Program-made: the position numbers and the translations under genes
In this document: one piece after another, positions 44,931 to 53,325 of the stretch
Layout: every line of letters begins with the position of its first letter
Numbering within the stretch: position 1 is the first letter of the stretch
Notes under the pieces: model-generated
What the model saw: the letters and a program-made list of their open reading frames with translations, nothing else
Databases searched by the model: none
Told to the model about the DNA's origin: nothing
NCBI GenBank assembly: GCA_964501365.1
Contig: CAZCST010000006.1
Coordinates: forward strand, 1 to 64,000
From: CAZAMB01 sp964501365
GTDB lineage: Bacteria > Planctomycetota > Phycisphaerae > UBA1845
Length of the DNA stretch: 64,000 nt
Direction: 5' to 3'

Positions 44931-45419
44931 TCAGTCGCCTTCGTCGACGCTCAGCGCGGGGCCAAAGGCAATGAGGTAGCCTTCCATCATTCGGACGGCC
45001 CTGTCCCGAAAATCGTCGGAATCCAGCTCCACCACATCGTCATACGCAATCGGAGTCGCGTAGAAGGAAGCGTTTGCCTCCTTGCCATGCTCTACGTCAG
45101 GGTTGGGCCAGTCCAGCCCGGCCTCTTCAAACGCCTGCCCCACGAATCGGACGGCCGTCTCGCCCGATTCCTCGATGACTTGCTCGCAGTCCGTGCCAAT
45201 GGCCGGATCGGTCGTGAAAAAACCCACGCGCAACTTCTTGCTTCCGGGAAGCACGGCCACCTCGAACCAGCAGGATGTGCCCTCGAAAAATCGCGTGGCT
45301 AGAGCAGTATCCGAATCACTCCGGACAGCCTCGCCATATCGATCATCCGTGGCGATGGAGTCTTCCACGTACTCACGAAATGATTCAATTCGATTCCGTT
45401 CCTCATTCGACAAGCCCAT
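44931..45419 (-). CDS. Hypothetical acidic cytoplasmic protein
   Basis: A 162-residue acidic protein without signal peptide or membrane segment. Distinct pieces are F-R-E-Y-V-E-D-S, W-F-E-V-A-V-L-P-G-S-K-K-L-R-V-G-F and a C-terminal M-M-E-G-Y-L-I-A-F-G. I do not recognise the family. The ATG at 45419 is preferred because the AGGAGG Shine-Dalgarno lies 6 bases upstream; two further ATG codons precede it. The upstream gene (kinase-like) ends 2 bases later, so the two are one operon. Confidence 0.7.
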   Translation of the reverse strand: MGLSNEERNRIESFREYVEDSIATDDRYGEAVRSDSDTALATRFFEGTSCWFEVAVLPGSKKLRVGFFTTDPAIGTDCEQVIEESGETAVRFVGQAFEEAGLDWPNPDVEHGKEANASFYATPIAYDDVVELDSDDFRDRAVRMMEGYLIAFGPALSVDEGD

Positions 45420-45421
45420 CA

Positions 45422-46285
45422 TCATCCTCCTGTGGAGTTGGTTGGTTTCACCATTCCGCGCTCTCCCCCGGCCTGCCGCGACTCCGGATCAATCCGGCCA
45501 AGAATGCGGCGACGCAGCCGAGTGAAGGGTCGCGTGACTGTATTGTGCAGGCGGACATACCACGGTTTCTGGTATGAGGCCCGCAGGACCTCCGGCGAAA
45601 GTTGATCGGGCCGCGAACGCCGTTGCAGCTTGATCAGATGATACCTGTCGCCAGCCTGTAGCTTACGCAGCAAGCCGCGCATCGGCCAGAGTTGCCCGCC
45701 CCATTTTCGCGGCCAGTACCAGGCAATCTGAAAGTCGAAAAGGTACGGCTTGCCGTCCTGCCCGACCAGGACATTCCCCGGTTTCTCCAGGTCCACGTAC
45801 GCCATTTCGCGCTCGTGGATCCTGCCGATGAGTTCGTGCAGTCGCGGATGGAAGTCATCATCGACGCGGCCGGCCTCGGCCAGTGTCGCCCCCGGCACAA
45901 ATTCACGCACCAGACCCGTCTTGCTCCAGGTGCCAATCAGTCGTGGAATGCCGGGGATTCCCTGTAGTCGGATCAGGGAATTTCGTTCGCGCGCCGCGAG
46001 AATTCGCCCGGCCCAACCCATGGGAATCAGGAGAAACGATGCCTGCCTTTGCACCTTGAGAATGACCTTGCCGGACTCGCCTTCGTATAAAGAAGTGACC
46101 GCAAAGAAGTCGTTCTTGAATGTGCTGTTATGGGTATACGTATGGCCGCCCGCCTCGATCGTCTTTGGAAGTTCGCGCTTACCCAGGGCTTTCAAATAGG
46201 CGGGCTTTGAGCGGGCCAAAACTGCGCTCCCAAAAGAGACATGCGTTTCAATGGCAATTGTAGTGATGGCCCTGGCAGTGTCCAA
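45422..46285 (-). CDS. Protein kinase-fold protein, LPS core kinase-like
   Basis: A 287-residue protein with an atypical kinase core. Visible elements: the Lys in V-I-L-K-V-Q (Lys77), the catalytic loop Y-V-D-L-E-K-P-G-N-V-L-V (Asp165, Asn171) and the metal-binding L-F-D-F-Q (Asp184). This pattern is shared by Kdo/heptose kinases (WaaP, KdkA, InaA) and RIO-like kinases. Placement between a polysaccharide exporter and an O-antigen ligase favours an LPS core sugar kinase. It starts at TTG 46285, sharing a base with the divergent ligase start; the start is uncertain, and 46219 is possible. Confidence 0.75.
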   Translation of the reverse strand: MDTARAITTIAIETHVSFGSAVLARSKPAYLKALGKRELPKTIEAGGHTYTHNSTFKNDFFAVTSLYEGESGKVILKVQRQASFLLIPMGWAGRILAARERNSLIRLQGIPGIPRLIGTWSKTGLVREFVPGATLAEAGRVDDDFHPRLHELIGRIHEREMAYVDLEKPGNVLVGQDGKPYLFDFQIAWYWPRKWGGQLWPMRGLLRKLQAGDRYHLIKLQRRSRPDQLSPEVLRASYQKPWYVRLHNTVTRPFTRLRRRILGRIDPESRQAGGERGMVKPTNSTGG

Positions 46286-48588
46286 TGATCGGCATGGCCT
46301 CTGATCACGTTACGGCGAAGGGGCAACTGGCCCGCGCGGCACAGACCCTCTGTTTGTTTGTGATCGTTGCGGTCGTCGCCCTCCGTCCGCTCGTCTTGGA
46401 AAGCTATGACTCCGCCGGCAATTCCATCACGCGGGCCGTGGAGGCGCTGACCGACCCTTCGCCCGTGCGGACGCTGGCCTTCGATCTGATCATTCTGACG
46501 GCCTCAAGCATCTGGCTGCTCACCTTTGCAATCGACCGTGGCATGCGCTACCTGCGAACCGGACTCGAGTTCGGCCTGGCGCTCCTTGCCGTGGCGGGCG
46601 GGATTTCCTGCTACTTCGCGGGAAACAAACGGCTCGCGATGAACGGCACGATCGATTGGCTCTGCCTGCCGATTCTCACCATCACGCTCGTTCAACTCCT
46701 TCGAACGAATTGGCAGCGTCGATTGGTGCTGGCGGCGATCCTGGCCACGGCGTGCGTGCAGGCCGCACAGTGCTACGACCAGCATTTTTTTGTCTTCGCA
46801 GACACAATCCAGCGCTATGAGTCGGGCAGGGAAGAATTCTGGGCCAGGCAGGGCGTCGACCTCGATTCAACCACTGTGGATGCCTTTGAGCGCCGTCTGC
46901 ATGCCGACGAGGCCAGTGGGTTCTTCGCCCACAGCAACGTCGCCGGCGCCTACCTGATGTTGTGCGCATTCGTGGCCATCGGCGTGATCGCGTCGTCATT
47001 GGCCCCGGCTGGGGCCGACCGAATGCAAACGGGAGGCGGCTCTCGAAACCAATTTCGGATCATCGGGCAGTTTGCCTCCGTACTATTCGCTCTCGCGATT
47101 GCCGGCGCTATTTTTCTGACAGGCAGCCTGGGCGCACTGATTGCCGGCGCGGTCGGTGTCGCATTGCTGTTACTGGCGTGGTGGAAGCATGAATGGATTC
47201 GCGCCCATCGAGGGCGGGTGTTTTGGATTTCATGGTGCGTCGTTCTGACCGGCGTCGCCGCCGTCATCGGGCACGGGCTGTATCACAACTCGTTGCCGGG
47301 GTGGTCGCTCACATTCCGCTGGCAGTATTGGAAGGCATCCGCCGGGATGATTGCCGACCATTTCTGGACCGGCGTTGGCCGCGAAAACTTCGGACGCCAT
47401 TACACGCTCTACAAGGACATCGCCAGCCCGGAGGAAGTCTCAAACCCGCACAATTTGTTAGTCCAGACCGCTGCCGAATGGGGAATCCCCGGACTGCTTG
47501 GCGTGCTGATGATGATTGTGGGGGTCACCTTGCACGTGGTGCGGTCGCCTTCCACCAACCAATTACAAACCAATGTCAAAACGAATGCCAGTACAACGAC
47601 TCAGGCGGATCACACACTCAAACGCTCATTCACGTTTGCACTCTTCGTCGGCGCAACCGTCGTACTGGGAAGGTCCATGCTGCTGGGAACGTCAGACCCA
47701 AATTACGTCTACTATTCCGCCGTGACGACGGCGATCGTCTGGCTCCCCGCGTTCCTTTTGTTTTTTCAAATCGGCAATGGTTCAGAACAAGACCGGCCCG
47801 GAATATTGACACTGAGTCTGGCCGCCGGACTGTTTGCCTTCCTCCTGCAGGACATGATTGGTTTTGCTCTGTTCATCCCCGCCAGCGCCACGACTTTTTT
47901 CGCATTGCTCGCCGTGTGGCTCTCCTATGGTGATGCGCAGGCAGTTGCTGTTGCCGAACGGGGAATTGTGAGGCGAGGACTTATCGCAGCGATTGCATGC
48001 GGCCTGACACTCGCCGCCGTTGTTTTCGCTTTTCTTCCCGTGTATCGATGTTCCGATTGGCTGGAAATGGCAAGGTTCAGTGGAGCATCCGACGCCGGAA
48101 AAGTTGCTTCGACAAAGGCGCAACATGCCGCAACGGCGGTTGATCCGTTTGATCCCACTCCCTGGGTCGAACAAGCCCGGGCGGCGGGCGATATGGATGT
48201 GGCGTTGGAGTCGCTTTCGCAGGCGATTCTGCGCGATCCTTACAATGCCGGACTGCGCCGGCAGCAGGCGCAGTTTTGTCTGTATGCCGCGGCGCACTCG
48301 CACAAACCGAATGACTATTTGAACGCAGTGGAGGCCGCAAAGACCGCCTTGTCACTCTACCCGGCAGACCCGGCGGGCCTTGTATCACTGGCCGACACGG
48401 AAATGAAAGCGGGGAATCAACTGCAATCGAAGGAATTATTGCGGTCCGCGAAGTCGCACTACGAGGAAGCGCTGGCGCTGGATGATAAGCGCCTTTCGTG
48501 GGAAACGATCCAGCGCTTTCGGCCTCGTGTCGTCGCCGAAATCCAGACCAAGATTCGAAGCATCCAAAGCATGCTGTCGGATCAATGA
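46285..48588 (+). CDS. O-antigen ligase/polymerase-like membrane protein with TPR-like C-terminus
   Basis: A 767-residue protein with about 12 membrane segments. The O-antigen ligase (Wzy_C/WaaL) signature lies in the large loop at about 335-400: W-K-A-S-A-G-M-I, G-V-G-R-E-N-F-G, S-N-P-H-N-L-L-V-Q and W-G-I-P-G-L-L-G. The last 170 residues form soluble, TPR-like helices with A-L-D-D-K-R-L-S-W. It would link O-antigen or another glycan to a lipid acceptor, or polymerise it. The start at 46285 abuts the divergent kinase gene, so the two share a promoter region; M at 46294 is an alternative. Confidence 0.85.
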   Translation: MIGMASDHVTAKGQLARAAQTLCLFVIVAVVALRPLVLESYDSAGNSITRAVEALTDPSPVRTLAFDLIILTASSIWLLTFAIDRGMRYLRTGLEFGLALLAVAGGISCYFAGNKRLAMNGTIDWLCLPILTITLVQLLRTNWQRRLVLAAILATACVQAAQCYDQHFFVFADTIQRYESGREEFWARQGVDLDSTTVDAFERRLHADEASGFFAHSNVAGAYLMLCAFVAIGVIASSLAPAGADRMQTGGGSRNQFRIIGQFASVLFALAIAGAIFLTGSLGALIAGAVGVALLLLAWWKHEWIRAHRGRVFWISWCVVLTGVAAVIGHGLYHNSLPGWSLTFRWQYWKASAGMIADHFWTGVGRENFGRHYTLYKDIASPEEVSNPHNLLVQTAAEWGIPGLLGVLMMIVGVTLHVVRSPSTNQLQTNVKTNASTTTQADHTLKRSFTFALFVGATVVLGRSMLLGTSDPNYVYYSAVTTAIVWLPAFLLFFQIGNGSEQDRPGILTLSLAAGLFAFLLQDMIGFALFIPASATTFFALLAVWLSYGDAQAVAVAERGIVRRGLIAAIACGLTLAAVVFAFLPVYRCSDWLEMARFSGASDAGKVASTKAQHAATAVDPFDPTPWVEQARAAGDMDVALESLSQAILRDPYNAGLRRQQAQFCLYAAAHSHKPNDYLNAVEAAKTALSLYPADPAGLVSLADTEMKAGNQLQSKELLRSAKSHYEEALALDDKRLSWETIQRFRPRVVAEIQTKIRSIQSMLSDQ

Positions 48589-48672
48589 TTGCCACTGCCG
48601 TTCCGACAGTGCAATAGGACGAGATCAGCGCCACACCAAGACGCGATCACGCGAATGACCACTGGCTGAAGG

Positions 48673-48948
48673 CTACATCCTCGAACCAAGCAGCGTCAGT
48701 TTGGGCGGCGCCTCGCCGGCAACGACGTCGAGGGTCAGCTTCGCCATCGAGCGTTTCACGGCTCCGTCGAGCAACAGCACATTTCTCCCCTTGTGGATCA
48801 GCTTCGTATCGTCGGGGTGCGGGCGATCCAGCCGCAGCTTCCATCCTCCGCTCTTGCGTGTGAAGCGGAAGGCCTCATCGTCGGCGGCATTACGACCCAC
48901 CAGCTTGGATAACAAACGACTTCGTGCGGCTTCGGTGACAGTAAACAT
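48673..48948 (-). CDS. Small protein resembling the HesB/IscA fold but without cysteines
   Basis: A 91-residue protein. The start M-F-T-V-T-E-A-A, the L-R-L-D-R-P-H-P-D-D middle and the N-V-L-L-L-D...L-T-L-D-V tail follow the order of HesB/IscA iron-sulfur carrier proteins, but all three metal-binding cysteines of that family are absent; there is no cysteine at all. It is therefore unlikely to carry Fe-S clusters. AAAGGA lies 6 bases before the ATG. Function unknown. Confidence 0.65.
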   Translation of the reverse strand: MFTVTEAARSRLLSKLVGRNAADDEAFRFTRKSGGWKLRLDRPHPDDTKLIHKGRNVLLLDGAVKRSMAKLTLDVVAGEAPPKLTLLGSRM

Positions 48949-48982
48949 GTTGTTCCTTTCTCTCGATTCCAGGCTGACGGGT

Positions 48983-49135
48983 TCAATATCCTAGTTCGAC
49001 CATTGGAGCTGCCGGCGGCTCCTGCGCAAGCTTGCGCTCGCGTTTTTCTTCGTTCTTGCGCGCTTTCTAGATGGCTTTCTGGCGTTTGGTTGCTTCACGC
49101 TCCCGTTTGCGAACTGAGGTTTGCTTTTTTGCCAT
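48983..49135 (-). pseudogene. Small Lys/Arg-rich gene interrupted by an in-frame amber codon
   Basis: ATG at 49135 with AAAGGA 7 bases upstream begins M-A-K-K-Q-T-S-V-R-K-R-E-R-E-A, highly basic. A TAG at 49067-49069 stops it at 22 residues, yet the same frame continues K-A-R-K-N-E-E-K-R-E-R-K-L-A-Q to a TGA at 48983. The composition is the same on both sides, as if one codon (for example GAG or CAG) had become TAG. Short basic proteins starting M-A-K-K are common and unassigned. It is either a 22-residue protein, a point-mutated gene or a base-call error. Confidence 0.55.
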
Positions 49136-49595
49136 ACCGATTCCTTTCTTGATAGCGCCAACATCCGTTCCGCGTCGAAGTCCATTCGATGCACGGCATT
49201 TCCGGCCGGCGGGCACGCGCGGCCCATGTGCCACGGCAATTGCTGGAGTTGATTGGCTGTGTGATTCCTGCGGCCAGCAATGCACCGCCGGACACGGCAG
49301 GCGAGCGTCAATGACCAGTCCGATTCAGGAGAGAGGTCCCGCAGGGGGCGGGCGAATTCTCGGGAAGGGGAACAATCACGAAGATCGTTGCTGCTTGGAT
49401 TATAGGCGAATCTTCATCGTTTGCCAAGCATCTGACGCATGTGGCGTGGGAAACGCTTAAGTGGCGGGTGGCCTGGCAGTTCGCGGCCAGTGGAGACACG
49501 GGCGGACAAGCCGCCCGTGGCACTCCACTTTGACCATGACTCGCTTGATCGCGTGTTACATGGAACAACGCGAGCCAGAGCCGAATTCCGCGATG
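49136..49595. other. 460-bp stretch with a degenerate repeat and no recognised gene
   Basis: It lies between the basic small gene and the helicase stop. It holds copy C of the double-hairpin element (49468-49528). No ORF in it has the features of a real protein, and no RNA gene is recognised. Confidence 0.5.
49468..49528. repeat. Degenerate copy C of the 94-bp double-hairpin element
   Basis: GTGGCCTGGCAGTTCGCGGC and then CACGGGCGGACAAGCCGCCC correspond to the two inner hairpins of the element. The outer stem is not recognisable. Confidence 0.65.
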
Positions 49596-50819
49596 TTATC
49601 GCACTAACGCTCGTCGATTGTTGTTACGGCGCGGCTGATTTCTTACCGGTGTGCGGCGCACGAACCCAGTCTCAACCCTGGGTGCTTGGCGAAGGCTCGG
49701 TGCATGCCCGGCCTGCTGCAGAGGTTGCTGAAGCAGGCGCTCGATGGATTTCAAATCACTGCGCTCTTCCGCCGTGCAGAAGGAAATCGCTGTTCCCCTG
49801 GCTCCTGCCCGGCCAGCCCGCCCGATCCGATGCACGTACGTCTCAGGATCAGGAGTCAGGTCGTAGTTGAAGACATGGGAAATGTCCTGCACGTCCAGCC
49901 CGCGTGCGGCGATATCCGTCGCCACGAGAACGCCGGTGCTGGCCGATTTGAATTCGGCCAGTGCCCTGGTTCGCGCTCCCTGGCTCTTGTTTCCGTGCAG
50001 CGCGGCGGCGCTGACGCCCGCACCGTTAAGGTGTCGGACAACCTTGTCCGCACCGTGCTTGGTGCGGGTAAACACAAGCGCCCGAGTGCGCGTCGACTTT
50101 GCCAGCAGCTCAATCAGAAGCTGGGCCTTGTCCGGCTTTTCAACGTGATGAACCCAGTGATCCACCAGAGGAGTCGCGGACGAAAGCCGCTCGATCTGGA
50201 TCGGCACCGGGTTTTTCAGAATCTTATTGGCCAGTTCGCGGATCGGCCCGGGCATGGTGGCGGAAAATAGCAGCGTCTGACGCTCGCGCGGCAGCACCGC
50301 CAGAATCCGTCGCAACGCCGGCAGAAACCCCATGTCAAACATGCGGTCCGCTTCGTCAAGCACCAGCGACTCGACGCCGGCCAGCGACACGATCCGCTGG
50401 TCCATCAGATCCAGCAGACGACCGGGTGTGGCCACAAGGACATCGAGTCCGCCGCGCAGAGCCCGCGCTTGCGGGTTTTGATTGACTCCGCCGAAGATCG
50501 CGCCAAAGGCAAGTCCGCTGTGCGCGCCATAGGTGCGGAAGCTTTCGACGATTTGCTGGGCAAGTTCGCGGGTCGGACAAAGGACCAATGCGCGGACCAG
50601 TCCCGGCCGCCTTTGCCCTCGCGATGCGCTCAAACGCTGAATCATGGGCAGCGCAAAAGCCGCCGTTTTTCCGGTTCCTGTCTGGGCGCAGCCAAGAACG
50701 TCTTTGCCTTCCAGCACATTTGGAATTGTGGCGATCTGGATGGGGGTGGGGATGCGGTATCCGGCTTCGCGGACCGCCCGCAACAGCGGCTCTGAAAGCC
50801 GCAAGTCTTCAAATTGCAT
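49596..50819 (-). CDS. DEAD-box RNA helicase, RhlE-like
   Basis: A 407-residue ATP-dependent RNA helicase. The Q motif (Y-R-I-P-T-P-I-Q) is at 21-28, Walker A A-Q-T-G-T-G-K-T at 45-52, followed by D-E-A-D, S-A-T, and in the second RecA domain A-T-D-I-A-A-R-G-L-D and H-R-I-G-R-A-G-R. The C-terminal tail is short and basic, without an RNA-binding domain, as in RhlE. These proteins remodel ribosomal or messenger RNA. A copy of the 94-bp element lies 167 bases upstream of the start. Confidence 0.94.
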   Translation of the reverse strand: MQFEDLRLSEPLLRAVREAGYRIPTPIQIATIPNVLEGKDVLGCAQTGTGKTAAFALPMIQRLSASRGQRRPGLVRALVLCPTRELAQQIVESFRTYGAHSGLAFGAIFGGVNQNPQARALRGGLDVLVATPGRLLDLMDQRIVSLAGVESLVLDEADRMFDMGFLPALRRILAVLPRERQTLLFSATMPGPIRELANKILKNPVPIQIERLSSATPLVDHWVHHVEKPDKAQLLIELLAKSTRTRALVFTRTKHGADKVVRHLNGAGVSAAALHGNKSQGARTRALAEFKSASTGVLVATDIAARGLDVQDISHVFNYDLTPDPETYVHRIGRAGRAGARGTAISFCTAEERSDLKSIERLLQQPLQQAGHAPSLRQAPRVETGFVRRTPVRNQPRRNNNRRALVR

Positions 50820-51166
50820 TACGATATTTCTCTCTGTGTTTTCCAGGCGAAAGATGTGTCGGACGCGCCTTGCGTCTGGCTATACCATCGGTACCTGGCC
50901 GCACCAATGGGTATTCTACGTCCATGGGATGCTGCCGCATCTTAGCCGGGCCGGGGAATGACGTCAAATGCCTGCGGACAAGGGGCACTGGTATCGTTTG
51001 GAATTCGGGTGCCACTGGCAGCTGGCTGCCAGTGCAGGCACGGGCGGATTAGCCGCCCGTGGCACCCAAACGATACCACTACCGGAATTTTGTAGTAAAG
51101 AACGATTAGTCAAGGTAGACTGGACTGCATAACAGCGTCATCAAGGCCAATCTCGGGAGAAGCGAT
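50820..51166. other. 347-bp divergent intergenic region with repeat copy D
   Basis: It separates the helicase start from the secreted protein at 51167 and must hold both promoters. Copy D of the 94-bp element fills 50987-51080. No other structure stands out. Confidence 0.5.
50987..51080. repeat. 94-bp stem-enclosed double-hairpin element, copy D
   Basis: The reverse complement of copy A (8842-8935) with only a handful of differences. Outer arms ACTGGTATCGTTTGG and CCAAACGATACC, first hairpin around CACTGGCAGCTGGCTGCCAGTG-type sequence and second around CACGGGCGG/CCGCCCGTG. Both intact copies are 94 bp and lie between divergent genes. Confidence 0.85.
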
Positions 51167-52111
51167 ATGTGCAAGCGAATTGAATTTGGGCAGGTTTCCA
51201 CCCTGATGTTGTTGTCCGTCACATTTTCCGGAGGTATTCCCCAACATTGCGAAGCAGCCGCCCCCGACCCGGTGGTGGTAGAGACCAATTCGGCCTGCAC
51301 AGCGGGGGGCATCCCATTTGCCTGTTGCGTACTCACAGGCATAGACAACGATCAACTCAATCCGAACTGCGACAAGGTGCGCTTCCTATCCTTCACGCCG
51401 CCAACGAATTCAACCGGCGCAACGGCGCTCCGCATCCAACTGGTGTCTCTGCACCATGTAAGCCCTCCTTATGGCACAGGGCTTACCATTCCGTTTACTT
51501 TGTTTGAAGGACAGTCGGTCTACGTTGGACCTCCCGACACCTATGTGGAGTCCAGTGCCAGCGGCACGCCCTTCAAGTCATCCAGGACGCAGTGCACCCC
51601 CTACTACCAGGATTGGAATACGGTTGGTCTGCTGCACGTTCACGGCTCGGCCATCGTTCCCAGCTCGCAGTACAGCGTGGAACACCTCGCCTCGGACTGC
51701 AATGGCGTGGAAGGTTCTGCGGCCTGCCTGACTGGCGGTGCGAATGTGTCTGTTGGACAGGCGGCCAGAACCGCACGTTGGGGTGACGTGGAGACTCCGT
51801 ACAATCCGCCATCAGCAACGACTCAGCCGAATTTCGGCGATATCAGTGCAGTCGTGAACAAGTTCAAGGATGTTCCGAATGCTCCAATCAAAGTCCGGGT
51901 TTTGAACACACCTTCGAATGCGTTTGGTGAGATTACCACGAACCAGTTATCTCTTAACGTTGGATTTGCAGCGATTGCATCTTGCATCGATGCATTCCGG
52001 GGCCCGGCGTATCCGGCCAAAATGGGCAAATGCGCAAACAGCACTGCGGCGTGCTCTACACATGCAGAGTGCGGAGCGAACGGGCCGTGCAACCTCTATT
52101 GTCCGGACTAG
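51167..52111 (+). CDS. Secreted cysteine-containing protein with dockerin-like C-terminus
   Basis: A 314-residue exported protein; the N-terminus is a signal peptide of about 34 residues ending near C-E-A-A-A. The middle is beta-rich with T-P-P-T-N and a Cys-rich C-terminus. Residues about 224-285 read N-F-G-D-I-S-A-V-V-N-K-F-K-D and later C-I-D-A-F-R-G, a pattern seen in degenerate dockerin-like tails of Planctomycetota. The role is unknown; no catalytic motif is visible. Confidence 0.7.
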   Translation: MCKRIEFGQVSTLMLLSVTFSGGIPQHCEAAAPDPVVVETNSACTAGGIPFACCVLTGIDNDQLNPNCDKVRFLSFTPPTNSTGATALRIQLVSLHHVSPPYGTGLTIPFTLFEGQSVYVGPPDTYVESSASGTPFKSSRTQCTPYYQDWNTVGLLHVHGSAIVPSSQYSVEHLASDCNGVEGSAACLTGGANVSVGQAARTARWGDVETPYNPPSATTQPNFGDISAVVNKFKDVPNAPIKVRVLNTPSNAFGEITTNQLSLNVGFAAIASCIDAFRGPAYPAKMGKCANSTAACSTHAECGANGPCNLYCPD

Positions 52112-52136
52112 TGGATCATTGCACCTGAAAAGTTGG

Positions 52137-52165
52137 GTGGCATGGCCAGGTGAAGCGCCAGCATA
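52137..52165. repeat. GGCATGGCCA...GAAGC dispersed repeat, copy 2
   Basis: GTGGCATGGCCAGGTGAAGC lies 26 bases after the stop of the secreted protein gene and resembles the sequence at 38494-38560. Confidence 0.5.
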
Positions 52166-52249
52166 CCCAAGGAACACAGGTCGTGAACGTACCAAAATAG
52201 CTGCAATAGTCCACTCGAGCACTGAACGATCAAGCATAGGCATGTGGCC

Positions 52250-52732
52250 TCAATGATTTTCCTGCTGCCCGCGTAGCTCGTCATCGGTGACCGGTGCGCT
52301 GAGCGCAACTCGCTCGCCGAAACGGATGAGGCCGGCCGGACGGCCGATCTCCACGAGCGTGCTCAGGAGTTGCCCGTCATCGATTCTGACAATCGTCGTC
52401 GCAGGGGTCGCCTCGTAACGCTCACGAATCGTCGGGTCCGTGTGAACAAGCTCAACGGCAATTGACTCTCGTTGCGTCACCGGCTGCGTCGGAACTTCGG
52501 GCCGCGAAACGGAAGTCACGACGGTATCGTGGTCGCCGGGTTGCTGCGACAGGCGGAACGTACCCACGATGAGCGCCATAGCGGCCAGCGAGTACACACC
52601 CCTTCGGACGCGGCGGCGACGGCGATGAAGCCGCGACATCGTGCCGACAAGTTCGCCGAGCATAACCTCGCGGCGCGCCGCTGCGTCGGGACTCAGCGAT
52701 TCGCGTAGATCCTTATCCATGGTCTGACTCAT
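52250..52732 (-). CDS. Membrane protein downstream of an ECF sigma factor, possible anti-sigma factor
   Basis: A 160-residue protein with a soluble N-terminal region (about 1-40), an Arg-rich stretch, one membrane helix (about residues 47-63) and a C-terminal extracytoplasmic part. This size and topology, directly after and overlapping (20 bases) a sigma gene, fits an anti-sigma factor. No zinc-binding HxxxCxxC motif of the ZAS type is visible, so it would be a non-ZAS type. The start at ATG 52732 is supported by the overlap and the transmembrane position. Confidence 0.65.
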   Translation of the reverse strand: MSQTMDKDLRESLSPDAAARREVMLGELVGTMSRLHRRRRRVRRGVYSLAAMALIVGTFRLSQQPGDHDTVVTSVSRPEVPTQPVTQRESIAVELVHTDPTIRERYEATPATTIVRIDDGQLLSTLVEIGRPAGLIRFGERVALSAPVTDDELRGQQENH

Positions 52733-53252
52733 TCCAACTCTTGCGGAGTTCCTCGGTCGCGCGGCGAATCCGCCCATCGACCGCGCCCGGCTTGATCCCC
52801 AGGACGCGCCCAATTTGTTGCAGCGTCCATCCGAAACGGAATCGAAGCACAAGGAGTGGAAAGGTCCGGGCGTCGAGTTGCGACAATTCCGATTCCAGCC
52901 ATGCCAATCGCCCGGCGGTCGCTGCGTCGCATTCTGATTTGTCCGCGGCCCGCGACTCCCGCATCATGCGTCGGCGATCCTTGCGCAGCCGATCGTACGC
53001 ACAACTTTTCACCACCGCTCGCAGCCAGTTGCTCACTTCCTGCTCGGTATTCATCGCCCGCATCGATCGGATCACGCGGAGCATGGCGTCCTGCACCACG
53101 TCGAGGCAGAACGCCTCGTCCCGACCGGTGGCCAGCCTTGCATAACGAAACGCCCGATTGAACCAGTCGCGATAGAAACGCCCGAATGCCTCGGTGTCTC
53201 CCGAAGCAATCGCGCCCGTCAGCTCGCGCACACTCTCGTTCGTCGCCGCCAA
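52713..53252 (-). CDS. ECF-type RNA polymerase sigma factor
   Basis: A 179-residue sigma factor with region 2 (about 20-90) showing F-G-R-F-Y-R-D-W, D-V-V-Q-D-A-M-L-R-V and W-L-R-A-V-V, and region 4 (about 125-170) showing L-R-F-R-F-G-W-T-L-Q-Q-I-G-R-V-L-G-I and an R-R-A helix. It would direct RNA polymerase to a special promoter set. Together with the overlapping membrane protein it may form a sigma/anti-sigma module. The periplasmic protein downstream of the promoter side (53326-54171) may belong to the same locus. Confidence 0.88.
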   Translation of the reverse strand: MAATNESVRELTGAIASGDTEAFGRFYRDWFNRAFRYARLATGRDEAFCLDVVQDAMLRVIRSMRAMNTEQEVSNWLRAVVKSCAYDRLRKDRRRMMRESRAADKSECDAATAGRLAWLESELSQLDARTFPLLVLRFRFGWTLQQIGRVLGIKPGAVDGRIRRATEELRKSWNESDHG

Positions 53253-53325
53253 TCATCTCACCAACGAGCCGCGAACCTCACTTCGCGCGACCCTCCATCG
53301 TGGTCGAAGCGTTCCGGTGCGCTGT

